A stretch of 64,000 nt of DNA from contig CAVYGM010000011.1 of NCBI GenBank assembly GCA_963768025.1, forward strand, positions 248,001 through 312,000. The letters are read 5' to 3'. Made by a program: the position numbers and the translations under genes. Below the pieces are notes generated by a model. The model was given only the letters and a program-made list of their open reading frames with translations. It was not told where the DNA came from and searched no databases. Below are positions 1 through 7,758 of the stretch, piece after piece; the stretch's first letter is position 1, and each line of letters opens with the position of its first letter. Source of the stretch: CAVYGM01 sp963768025 (GTDB lineage: Bacteria > Bacteroidota > Bacteroidia > Cytophagales > Spirosomataceae).

Positions 1-724
1 GCAGGTCAATGTTATGGCGTCGCCAATCGTTTTTGTTACTGAATCCACCCCCGTATTTTTTAAAGGTAGCATCGTCCTGTAACGTTTGTCCGGCTACGGT
101 ATAAGGATAAAAATAATCGTCGAAGTGAATGCCGTCCACGTCGTAGTTCCGGGCTACATTGACCGTCATGTCAGTGATGTATTGGCGTACCTCGGGAATA
201 CCAAAATTAAAAAGTTTGGCCCCATCGTAGTTGAGAATCCAGGCGGGGTGCGTGCGGCTCAGGTTCTGGGACGATACACTCGTGGACGACCGATGTACCA
301 GGCGGTTGAGGTTGAGCCAGGCGTGGAATTCGAGTCCCCGGCGGTGCGACTCCCGGATCATGTATTCCAGAGGGTCGTAGAAGGGCTTGGGTGCCCGGCC
401 CTGCTCACCGGTAAGCCACTCGGACCAGGGTTCTTTGCTTTTGGCATAGAAAGCATCCCCCGCTGCCCGTACCTGCACAAATAAGGCATTCATGCCGACT
501 CGCTTATAGAAATCAAGCAGATCGGTAAATTCTCCCTGCTGTCTGTCCGAAGATAGGTTTTTCTGACTGGGCCAGTCAATGTTGTCTACCGTAGCTACCC
601 ACACGGCCCTAAATTCACGCTTGGGGGGGCGAGGGGATTCAGGTGGCGAAGGTTGGGCCTGACACGCACCGAGCACAAGATTGACAACAAAGATGGATAG
701 AATTCCGAAACCGGTTATTTTCAC
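1..724 (-). CDS. Glycoside hydrolase-like (GHL10/DUF187) lipoprotein, C-terminal part outside the window
   Basis: Reading the complementary strand leftward from a GTG at 722-724 gives an open frame to the window edge (about 241 residues seen). It begins with a lipoprotein signal ending in LGAC. Then comes REFRAVWVATVDNIDWPS, the N-terminal signature of the GHL10 family of TIM-barrel glycosidase-like proteins. Later it shows HAWLNLNR and, near the edge, YDVDGIHFDDYFYPY, the acidic barrel motif of the same family. The family is thought to act on bacterial polysaccharides; the substrate here is unknown. The frame stays open upstream to an ATG at 812-814, so the start is uncertain; I prefer the GTG because it places the signal peptide at the N-terminus. 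The stop lies before base 1. Confidence 0.8.
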   Translation of the reverse strand, partial: MKITGFGILSIFVVNLVLGACQAQPSPPESPRPPKREFRAVWVATVDNIDWPSQKNLSSDRQQGEFTDLLDFYKRVGMNALFVQVRAAGDAFYAKSKEPWSEWLTGEQGRAPKPFYDPLEYMIRESHRRGLEFHAWLNLNRLVHRSSTSVSSQNLSRTHPAWILNYDGAKLFNFGIPEVRQYITDMTVNVARNYDVDGIHFDDYFYPYTVAGQTLQDDATFKKYGGGFSNKNDWRRHNIDL

Positions 725-814
725 AGAAAAGATAGCTGCTAATGGTTTTTTATTCTTCAAAGTAACGGATTTTGCTCCACTTCTAGTGAGTCTACGAACT
801 AAATTAGATGACAT

Positions 815-1081
815 CCGTAAAAGCCCCACCCCAGGCAAAACCACTACGGGCGGACAGTAGGTATAGGACGTATGGCGGCATTTGCTAGGCGGGAGCACTC
901 AGTCCTCCTCCGCTACCCTTATGCCTATATCTAGCAAAGTACAACCTCTGATTGGATAAATTTTAGAGAGTTGATCAGGTTTTTTTTCATTATTTTGGGT
1001 AAATACATTGAGCTTTTGTGATTTTAACGAAAAATAGTACCTTTCTATCCAAACCATAGATTAAACTAACTAGACCCCAAT
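815..1081. other. Intergenic region with GC-rich block and an 8-bp inverted repeat
   Basis: Between the outward-facing glycosidase and glycogen synthase genes. A GC-richer stretch (about 820-925) carries an inverted repeat TTTGCTAG (881-888) / CTAGCAAA (931-938). The right half is AT-rich and holds the promoter listed separately. No convincing coding frame seen. Confidence 0.4.
1015..1045 (+). promoter_or_regulatory. Bacteroidota-type promoter of the glycogen synthase gene
   Basis: TTTG at 1015-1018, then exactly 19 bases, then TACCTTTC at 1038-1045, one mismatch from the primary sigma consensus TTTG-N19-TAnnTTTG. Transcription would begin near 1052, giving a leader of about 30 bases. Confidence 0.6.
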
Positions 1082-2896
1082 TTGGAAACAATAGTAAAAT
1101 CTCCGAAAAAAAGCATCCTGTTCGAAGTAGCCTGGGAAGTTTGTAATCAAGTAGGCGGGATCTATACCGTAATTCGTACCAAGGTACCCGCTATGGTAGA
1201 GAAGTGGCATGAAGACTATTTTCTGCTTGGTCCGTATTTCCCCCAGAAAGCGCTGTCAGAATTTGAACCCATTACGAACCTGGACGATTCTCCGGCTGGG
1301 CGTATTGTAAAAAAGATGCGCGATATGGGGTACGGGGTAGAGTATGGATATTGGCTCGTGACGGGGAAGCCCCGCGTTATCTTATTCGACGCCCTGGGTT
1401 CGATGCCCAAATTAGGTCAAATAAAATACGATTTGTGGGAAAATCACCGGATTTCGACCGTTGATACAGAAGATCTCGTCAACCAGGTGCTTGTGTTTGG
1501 CGATATGGTGCGAATTTTTCTGACGGAGTTTGCTGCCGACAACGCGAAGAATACGGATTTGGTCGCCCAGTACCATGAGTGGATGGCCAGTAGTGGTTTG
1601 CCTGGCCTCAAGCGCGATAATGTCAAAATAGCCACCACCTTCACTACCCACGCTACCATGCTGGGGAGGTACTTGGCTCAGAACGTAGAAGGCTTCTACA
1701 ACAAACTTCCTTTCTTCGATTGGGAACACGAAGCACGCCATTACAACATCGTCACCCAGGCTACCATTGAGCGGCAAGCTGCCCAGAATGCCCAGGTACT
1801 TACCACCGTCAGTGATGTTACGGCCCGTGAATGTGAGGTCTTCCTGGGCCGTATTCCCGACCTAGTGACACCTAACGGACTTAACGTAATGCGGTTTCAG
1901 GCCGTACACGAGTTTCAGAACCTGCACATGCGCTACAAGGAGAAGATCCATGAGTTTGTGTTAGGCCACTTTTTCCCCAGCTATTCCTTCGATCTTGACA
2001 AAACCCTTTACTTTTTCACCTCCGGTCGGTACGAGTACAGCAACAAAGGCTACGACCTGACGCTGGAAGCTCTGGCGCGGCTGAACTGGAAAATGGTTCA
2101 GACGGGCATGGACACGACCGTGGTGATGTTTATCGTGACCAAGCAACCCTACTTTTCCATCAATCCCGACGTGTTGCAGTCGCGGGCGGTGCTGGACGAG
2201 CTTCAGGAAACCTGTACGGCCATCGAAAAGCAGGTGGGGGAGAAACTGTTCCTAGCCACGGCGGCAGGTACCGACCACAAAATGCCCGACCTCAACAACT
2301 TCGTGGACGAGTACTGGCGCCTAAGACTACGCCGTACGATCCAATCCTGGAAGACAGAGGAGCTGCCGGCCTATGTGACGCACGATCTTAAGCAGGATGA
2401 CGGGATCACGGATTTTTGTAGAAAGTCCAATCTGGTCAACAACGAGCGCGACCGCGTGAAGATCGTGTACCATCCCGACTTCATTTCGTCTACCAACCCA
2501 CTTTTTGGGCTCGATTACGGGCAGTTTGTGCGGGGGTGCCATTTGGGCGTTTTCCCCAGCTACTACGAGCCCTGGGGCTACACACCGCTGGAATGCGTGG
2601 TGCGGGGTGTACCCACCGTCACCAGCGATCTCTCGGGCTTCGGCGACTACATCATGCAGATCATGCGCGACTACGAGAACCGGGGTATTTACGTCATTAA
2701 CCGCAAGTCGCAGACCTTCACGCAGGCGGCCGATCAAATGGCGGAAATTCTGTTCAAGTTTGTGAAAATGCAGCGCCGCGACCGCATCATGCAGCGCAAC
2801 CGCGTGGAGAATATCTCGGATGTATTTGACTGGACCAACCTGCGCTCGTACTACGACACGGCCCACGACCTGGCCTTGAAACGGAAGAAGCCCTGA
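1082..2896 (+). CDS. Glycogen synthase, eukaryote-type (GT3 family)
   Basis: 604 residues. Transfers glucose from a nucleotide sugar to growing glycogen in the cytoplasm. The N-terminus (FEVAWEVCNQVGGIYTVIRTK) is the glycogen-binding/donor-site signature of fungal and animal glycogen synthases (GT3), not of bacterial GT5 GlgA. The C-terminal half carries the family acceptor-side motif GVFPSYYEPWGYTPLECVV with the catalytic Glu region, followed by SDLSGFGDY. Many Bacteroidota use this GT3 form. The frame opens with TTG at 1082; an in-frame stop lies only a few codons upstream (1067-1069) and no ATG occurs until about residue 38, which would cut off the donor motif, so TTG is the likely start. 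A close sigma promoter lies just upstream. A strong bidirectional terminator follows. Confidence 0.93.
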   Translation: METIVKSPKKSILFEVAWEVCNQVGGIYTVIRTKVPAMVEKWHEDYFLLGPYFPQKALSEFEPITNLDDSPAGRIVKKMRDMGYGVEYGYWLVTGKPRVILFDALGSMPKLGQIKYDLWENHRISTVDTEDLVNQVLVFGDMVRIFLTEFAADNAKNTDLVAQYHEWMASSGLPGLKRDNVKIATTFTTHATMLGRYLAQNVEGFYNKLPFFDWEHEARHYNIVTQATIERQAAQNAQVLTTVSDVTARECEVFLGRIPDLVTPNGLNVMRFQAVHEFQNLHMRYKEKIHEFVLGHFFPSYSFDLDKTLYFFTSGRYEYSNKGYDLTLEALARLNWKMVQTGMDTTVVMFIVTKQPYFSINPDVLQSRAVLDELQETCTAIEKQVGEKLFLATAAGTDHKMPDLNNFVDEYWRLRLRRTIQSWKTEELPAYVTHDLKQDDGITDFCRKSNLVNNERDRVKIVYHPDFISSTNPLFGLDYGQFVRGCHLGVFPSYYEPWGYTPLECVVRGVPTVTSDLSGFGDYIMQIMRDYENRGIYVINRKSQTFTQAADQMAEILFKFVKMQRRDRIMQRNRVENISDVFDWTNLRSYYDTAHDLALKRKKP

Positions 2897-2941
2897 GTAT
2901 CCGTTTTCCAGGGAGTTTTCCAAAAAATAATTTCAGTACCC

Positions 2942-2994
2942 TTGTCCCGAGATTTGTAGCTTGTAAAAAGCTATATTCTCGGGACAATCTTTTT
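2942..2994. terminator. Bidirectional terminator between glycogen synthase and GMC oxidoreductase genes
   Basis: Perfect 11-bp arms TTGTCCCGAGA (2942-2952) and TCTCGGGACAA (2977-2987), with a smaller nested pairing TAGCTT/AAGCTA inside and a T-rich tail (2988-2994). It sits between two convergent genes. Confidence 0.75.
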
Positions 2995-2998
2995 GCAC

Positions 2999-4718
2999 TT
3001 ATAAATTCCCCTTCCTGAACTCCTTCACGGCGTAATCTACCGCCCGGGCCGTCAGGGCCATGTAGGTGAGCGACGGGTTTTGGGTAGCGGTAGATACCAT
3101 GCAGGCACCATCGGTCACGAATACGTTTTTGCAGGCGTGCAGTCTGATTCCATTTGTTAAGTAGCGAAGTCTTCGGATCGTTTCCCATGCGCGCGCCGCC
3201 CATTTCGTGGTTTTCGCTGCCGGGGTTACGCATGGTATCCGAAGTTTTAATGTTGGTAAAGCCCGCTTTGGTAAACATCTCCGTAAACTGCTCGTAGAAG
3301 TCCTTAACCATTTTCCAGTCGTTATCATCAAAGTCTACCGACATCCGGAGTAGCGGTACGCCCCAGTCGTCTTTCAGGCTGGCGTCGGGGCGGATAAAGT
3401 TACTTTCTTTCATAATTGTTTCCCCCATCATTTGGGCGCCCAGGTTCCACCCGCCTGTCTCCGGGGCCAAGAGGGCCTGTTTCAGCTCTTCTCCCACCAG
3501 GCCTGCGGTGACGTTGCTCTTTTTGGAGGTATTAAAACTCGTCGCGTAGCCGCGGAGGAAGTCGGTTTCCTGCCTGAGCAAATTGCGAAAGCGTGGCACG
3601 TAGCCGCCATTGGGCCGTCGGCCGTCGGTGGTGGAGTCGTGGAAGCCGTCGTACTCGGCCGCTACCCGTCCCCGGTAGTTGTGGAAGCCGATGAATTTGC
3701 CCAGCAAGCCGTTGTCGTTGCCAAGGCCGTTGGGGAAGCGGTGCGAGGTAGAATTGAACAGGATCAGGTTGGAGTTGATGGCCGAAGCATTCAGGAAAAT
3801 CACCTTGGCGTAGTACTCCGTCATTTCCTTGGTATTGGTATCTACCACCCGTACGCCGGTAGCCTTGCCGCCTTTCTTCTCGTCGTAGATAATGGAATGT
3901 ACCACCGAATGCGGCCGCAGGGTCATTTTTCCGGTGCGCTCGGCCCACGGAAGGGTAGAGGAGTTGGAACTGAAATACCCGCCAAACGGACAGCCCCGCT
4001 GGCACATGACGCGGTGCTGGCACTTGGCCCGGCCCTGCTCGTAATGGATGGGCTGCGGGTCGGTGATATGGGCCACCCGGCCAATGATTACGGGCCGGGT
4101 ACCCTTGTAGTGCTGTGCCATCTGCTGGCTGAAATGCTTTTCTACGCAGGTCATTTCGTGCGGGGGCAGAAACTCGCCGTCGGGAAGCTGCGGCAGTCCG
4201 TCTTTATTGCCGGATATACCCGCAAATTTCTCCACGTAGCTGTACCAGGGAGCCAGATCGGCGTAGCGGATGGGCCAGTCGATGGCGAAACCGTCGCGCG
4301 CCGGACCTTCAAAATCATAGTCGGACCAGCGTTGCGTATGCCGGGCCCACAGCAGCGAGCGGCCCCCTACGTGGTAGCCACGCATCCAGTCGAAGGGCTT
4401 GTCCTGTACATAGGGATGTACCTTATCTTTCAGTACAAAATGCTGGGCATCTTCTTTGAAAATATAGTGCTTGCTGGCAATGGGGTTTTCCTGGCGCTGG
4501 GCCAGCGTAGGTTGGCCGAGGTGCTCAAACTCCCAGGGCTGCATCTGCGCGGTAGGGTAGTCGGTTACGTGTTTTACGTCGCGGCCGCGCTCCAGCACCA
4601 GCGTCCGCAGGCCTTTTTCGGTGAGTTCTTTGGCCGCCCAGCCCCCGCTGATGCCGGTGCCAATGACAATGGCATCGAACGTGCGGGCTTTTATAGAGTC
4701 GATAGTCAGAAATGGCAT
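2999..4718 (-). pseudogene. GMC-family oxidoreductase (FAD), single frameshift near the C-terminus
   Basis: Glucose-methanol-choline oxidoreductase of the gluconate/sugar dehydrogenase type, about 572 residues if repaired. The N-terminus has the FAD dinucleotide fold (AIVIGTGISGGWAAKEL, then VLERGRDV); GGRSLLWARHTQRWSDYDF and a cysteine-containing segment (CQHRVMCQRGCPFGG) follow. ENHEMGGARMG carries the catalytic-region His. After LLNKWNQ (about 3141-3150) the frame shifts: the conserved ending KNVFVTDGACMVSTATQNPSLTYMALTARA continues in the next frame to the stop at 2999. The span is 3n+1, so one extra base near 3143 explains it. No adjacent small gluconate-dehydrogenase subunit gene is seen. 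Either a sequencing error or a recent mutation; the unrepaired frame would run on into the neighbouring gene's 3' end. Confidence 0.85.
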
Positions 4719-4883
4719 TTTGTCGGAGTGAATTTTGTGTAAAAGAAAGGATGCAGGTAGGAAACGTTACTCATTTCAGGGAAATTATCCAGCAGGGCTT
4801 ATTTGATTGCCTCATTAAATAGACGAGAATGCAAGCCCGGTTTCCCCGGAATAAAACTTATTTTTGGAAAATTTTTCAAAAAC

Positions 4884-6101
4884 ATGCCCCCAAAACGTTC
4901 CGCCGCCCTTGGCTTCATATTCGTTACGCTTCTTCTTGATATAACCGGCATCGGGATTATCATCCCGGTACTTCCCACGCTAATTTCTGAACTGATCGGA
5001 GGTAGCCTGAGCGATGCTTCCCGCTACGGGGGATGGCTGCTCTTTACCTACGCTTTTGTGCAGTTTCTATGCGCACCCATCATCGGGGGCCTCAGCGATC
5101 AGTACGGCCGACGACCGGTGTTGCTGGCTTCCTTATTTGGGTTTGGACTCGACTACCTGTTTCTGGCCTATGCTCCTACCATTGGCTGGCTTTTCGTGGG
5201 GCGTATCATTGCGGGCTTTATGGGAGCCAGCTTCACGACCGGAGCCGCCTACATAGCGGACGTAAGTACCCCCGAGACCCGGGCTCAGAACTTCGGCCTA
5301 CTCGGAGCGGCCTTCGGCCTGGGCTTCATTGTCGGACCCGTGCTTGGGGGACTGTTGGGTCAGTATGGCTCTCGGGTGCCGTTTCTAGCGGCAGCAGGGC
5401 TGACGTTGGTAAACTGCCTGTATGGGTACTTTGTGTTGCCGGAGTCGCTCAAACCCGAAAATCGTCGGCCATTCAGCTGGCGGCGGGCCAATCCGGCCGG
5501 TTCCCTGCGGCATTTGCGTAAGTTTCCGGTGCTGTCTGGCCTTATTGCCTCGCTGGTACTTACCTACATTGCCTCCCATGCTGTGCAGGGGGTGTGGTCG
5601 TACTACACGATGGAAAAATTCTCCTGGAATGAAGCCCAGATCGGCTACTCACTGGGTGCCGTAGGATTGCTAAGCGCCATAGTGCAGGGAGGGCTCATTC
5701 GCCTGATCATTCCAAAACTAGGACAGGAAAGGAGCGTGTACATAGGGCTGCTGCTGTATTCTATTGGCTTCATGCTGTTTGCATTTGCCTCCGAAGGCTG
5801 GATGATGTACATATTCATGGTACCCTATATTCTGGGTGGAATCGCGGGGCCCGCCATTCAGGGACTCATCTCTACCCAGGTACCAGCCAACGAACAGGGC
5901 GAACTGCAAGGCGGGCTAACCAGCCTGCAAAGCGTGACGTCCATCATAGGTCCTCCGCTCATGACGGGGCTGTTTGCCTACTTCACCCGGCACGATACCG
6001 CCCTGTACTTTCCGGGAGCACCGTTGCTAACAGCCGCCGTCCTCTCGATAACCAGTACGGTACTGGCCTGGCGCAGTTTTAAGATAGACTTGAAGTTGTG
6101 A
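4884..6101 (+). CDS. MFS transporter of the TetA-like drug exporter group
   Basis: 405 residues, about 12 hydrophobic segments. The opening segment LLLDITGIGIIIPVLPTLI and the loop GGLSDQYGRRPVLLASLFGFG (MFS motif A, with D and R-R) are typical of the TCR/Tet subgroup, as is GPVLGGLLGQYG (motif C, antiporter signature) in helix 5. Members are proton-coupled exporters of drugs or small metabolites in the inner membrane; the substrate cannot be read from sequence. I start at the ATG at 4884 (PPKRSAALGF follows), because the longer frame from 4803 adds an unhelpful charged leader. It diverges from the GMC gene and is convergent with the oxidase subunit gene. Confidence 0.85.
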   Translation: MPPKRSAALGFIFVTLLLDITGIGIIIPVLPTLISELIGGSLSDASRYGGWLLFTYAFVQFLCAPIIGGLSDQYGRRPVLLASLFGFGLDYLFLAYAPTIGWLFVGRIIAGFMGASFTTGAAYIADVSTPETRAQNFGLLGAAFGLGFIVGPVLGGLLGQYGSRVPFLAAAGLTLVNCLYGYFVLPESLKPENRRPFSWRRANPAGSLRHLRKFPVLSGLIASLVLTYIASHAVQGVWSYYTMEKFSWNEAQIGYSLGAVGLLSAIVQGGLIRLIIPKLGQERSVYIGLLLYSIGFMLFAFASEGWMMYIFMVPYILGGIAGPAIQGLISTQVPANEQGELQGGLTSLQSVTSIIGPPLMTGLFAYFTRHDTALYFPGAPLLTAAVLSITSTVLAWRSFKIDLKL

Positions 6102-6127
6102 GGCATAAGGCCGACGACCTCCGAATT

Positions 6128-6147
6128 AACTAGCCGTCAGGCTAGTT
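6128..6147. terminator. Small hairpin between convergent genes
   Basis: Perfect 8-bp arms AACTAGCC (6128-6135) and GGCTAGTT (6140-6147) with a GTCA loop. It overlaps the stop codon of the leftward oxidase gene; no long T-run, so termination is only possible. Confidence 0.35.
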
Positions 6148-6759
6148 GACGTGGTGGTACAGGAGGAAGAGAAAAAGGTACAGCCACAGCACATCCACAA
6201 AGTGCCAATAGGTAGCCATCAGTTTTATTTTCAGCTGATTGGGTGGATTGACGCTATACACAAAAGAATCTATGTAGGATTGATTTTTGGCCGCCTGGCC
6301 CAAGAGAATCCCCATAAAAACCAAGCCTCCGAGAATATGCAGCACGTGGAGACCAGATAGCAAATACACAAAACCAGCCGAGGGGTTCCCCTCCAAAGTC
6401 AGGCCACGCTCTACCATCTGGAGCCATCCGAACCCCTGCATCCCGACGAAAATCATTCCCAAAAACAGCGTAAGAGCAAGGCAATACCGATAAACGGCAA
6501 AACGCTCCTTATGAAAGGCATTAACTGCTTCGTGGAGGCTCACGCTGCTCATGAGAATGACAAGCGTACTGAGCCAGAAAATTCCGGGTAGTGGTGTCTG
6601 CTGCCAATCCGAGCCCGCCTTCCGCATGATATATATCGCTAGTAATACGGTAAAAATGAGCACACTCCCAACAATTCCGAGCCACAGCAGAAAGCGCAGT
6701 GGCTCCCGGCGTTTTGTGAATATGTTTTCCCCGGAACGGGTTGTTGGCTTCGTAGGCAT
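6142..6759 (-). CDS. Cytochrome c oxidase subunit III-like (heme-copper oxidase subunit III) protein
   Basis: 205 residues with five predicted membrane helices, the short form of subunit III. Diagnostic segments are GLHVLHILGGLVFMG and YWHFVDVLWLYLFLFLLY, the conserved helices of CoxC/CyoC proteins, and SVSLHEAV earlier. It would be an accessory inner-membrane subunit of a terminal oxidase. Subunits I and II are not in the window, so it is a detached copy, as seen in many Bacteroidota that have extra subunit III genes. ATG start at 6759; the next gene upstream on this strand is ispE, 82 bases away. Confidence 0.87.
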   Translation of the reverse strand: MPTKPTTRSGENIFTKRREPLRFLLWLGIVGSVLIFTVLLAIYIMRKAGSDWQQTPLPGIFWLSTLVILMSSVSLHEAVNAFHKERFAVYRYCLALTLFLGMIFVGMQGFGWLQMVERGLTLEGNPSAGFVYLLSGLHVLHILGGLVFMGILLGQAAKNQSYIDSFVYSVNPPNQLKIKLMATYWHFVDVLWLYLFLFLLYHHVN

Positions 6760-6841
6760 GTTATGGGGCCTGGTAAAAGGATTTTTTCATTTGAAAAACG
6801 AATGCTGCGGATTTAACGTATCCAAAATAGAGCCTTTTTCA

Positions 6842-7651
6842 TTAGTCAAGTATACCTTGCCAAACCAGAGAATTCCCAAATTTGTTCGAGAAGGGGACCT
6901 CATTTGAAAAGATTCCGTAGAGCGTAGACCCGGAACCGCTCATGCTGGCATATTCTGCTCCAAGGTCATATAACCGCTGCTTGTACTCTCCTAAAATAGC
7001 ATGCCGGGGAAACAAAGATGCTTCAAAATCATTGACTACCGTCTCGCGCCAGGATTCGATGGGTTGCTGAAGCAGGGTGCGTAGGTCGGTAGCTGCCGGC
7101 TTGGGGGTAATGCCCGCGTAGGCTTCGGCCGTGGAAATATGGAGGCCCGGATTCACGAGCAGAATCCATTTGCCGGTGAGGCGCAAGGCTATCTCTTCAA
7201 ACTCATCCCCTTTTCCGAAGCAATACATGGGTTTGTTTTCGATAAAAAAAGCGCAGTCGCTTCCCAGTTGCCGGGCATACGCCTGCTGCTGTTGGGTGCT
7301 CAGTCCAAGGTCAAACCGCTGATCAAGCGCTTTGATGGTAAAAGCAGCATCGGCCGATCCTCCCCCCAGGCCGGCGCCGATGGGGATGGCTTTGAGCAGC
7401 TGAATCGTAACCGGTGGCAGGGGATATTCCAGGGCGAGCAGCTCGTAAGCTTTTAGGCATAAATTGGAGTGGCTATCGCCGGGAATCGGTAGCCCTGAGG
7501 CCTGAAACGACAGGGCGTTGCTGGGTAAAATTTCAAGAGCATCCGACCAGCCTATCGGATAAAAGCACGAGGCAATAGTATGGTACCCATCGGTACGCTT
7601 CCCGAGGATATTGAGTCCAATGTTGATTTTAGCGTTGGGAAATACAACCAT
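6842..7651 (-). CDS. ispE: 4-diphosphocytidyl-2-C-methyl-D-erythritol kinase
   Basis: 269 residues. Phosphorylates CDP-methylerythritol with ATP in the MEP pathway of isoprenoid synthesis, cytoplasmic. GHMP-kinase hallmarks are clear: N-terminal PNAKINIGLNILGKRTDGYH with the catalytic Lys and the substrate-binding DGYH; the ATP-binding glycine loop PIGAGLGGGSADAA; and the C-terminal SMSGSGSTLYGIF. The ATG at 7651 (VVFPNAK follows) fits the family better than a TTG three codons upstream. A strong terminator lies just upstream of the gene, so it has its own promoter and is not read through from the PorE-like gene. Confidence 0.96.
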   Translation of the reverse strand: MVVFPNAKINIGLNILGKRTDGYHTIASCFYPIGWSDALEILPSNALSFQASGLPIPGDSHSNLCLKAYELLALEYPLPPVTIQLLKAIPIGAGLGGGSADAAFTIKALDQRFDLGLSTQQQQAYARQLGSDCAFFIENKPMYCFGKGDEFEEIALRLTGKWILLVNPGLHISTAEAYAGITPKPAATDLRTLLQQPIESWRETVVNDFEASLFPRHAILGEYKQRLYDLGAEYASMSGSGSTLYGIFSNEVPFSNKFGNSLVWQGILD

Positions 7652-7698
7652 ATTGATCAAAAAATACGAAACAAGCGGCTATTAGAAAGTGCAAATAA

Positions 7699-7731
7699 CC
7701 GAAAAAGCCCCAAATTTCGGGGCTTTTTCGG
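7699..7731. terminator. Terminator downstream of the PorE-like gene
   Basis: Perfect 13-bp arms CCGAAAAAGCCCC (7699-7711) and GGGGCTTTTTCGG (7719-7731) with a 7-base loop and built-in A/T runs on both sides; positioned 28 bases past the stop of the leftward gene ending at 7759. Confidence 0.85.
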
Positions 7732-7758
7732 GAGGGTTTACGTGTGAATAAGATTTTT

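Noticed and set aside
3432..4742. Long open frame (436 codons) on the plus strand opposite the GMC oxidoreductase
   Set aside because: Mirror frame of a GC-rich gene; no family features, low-complexity Val/Gly/Ala composition.
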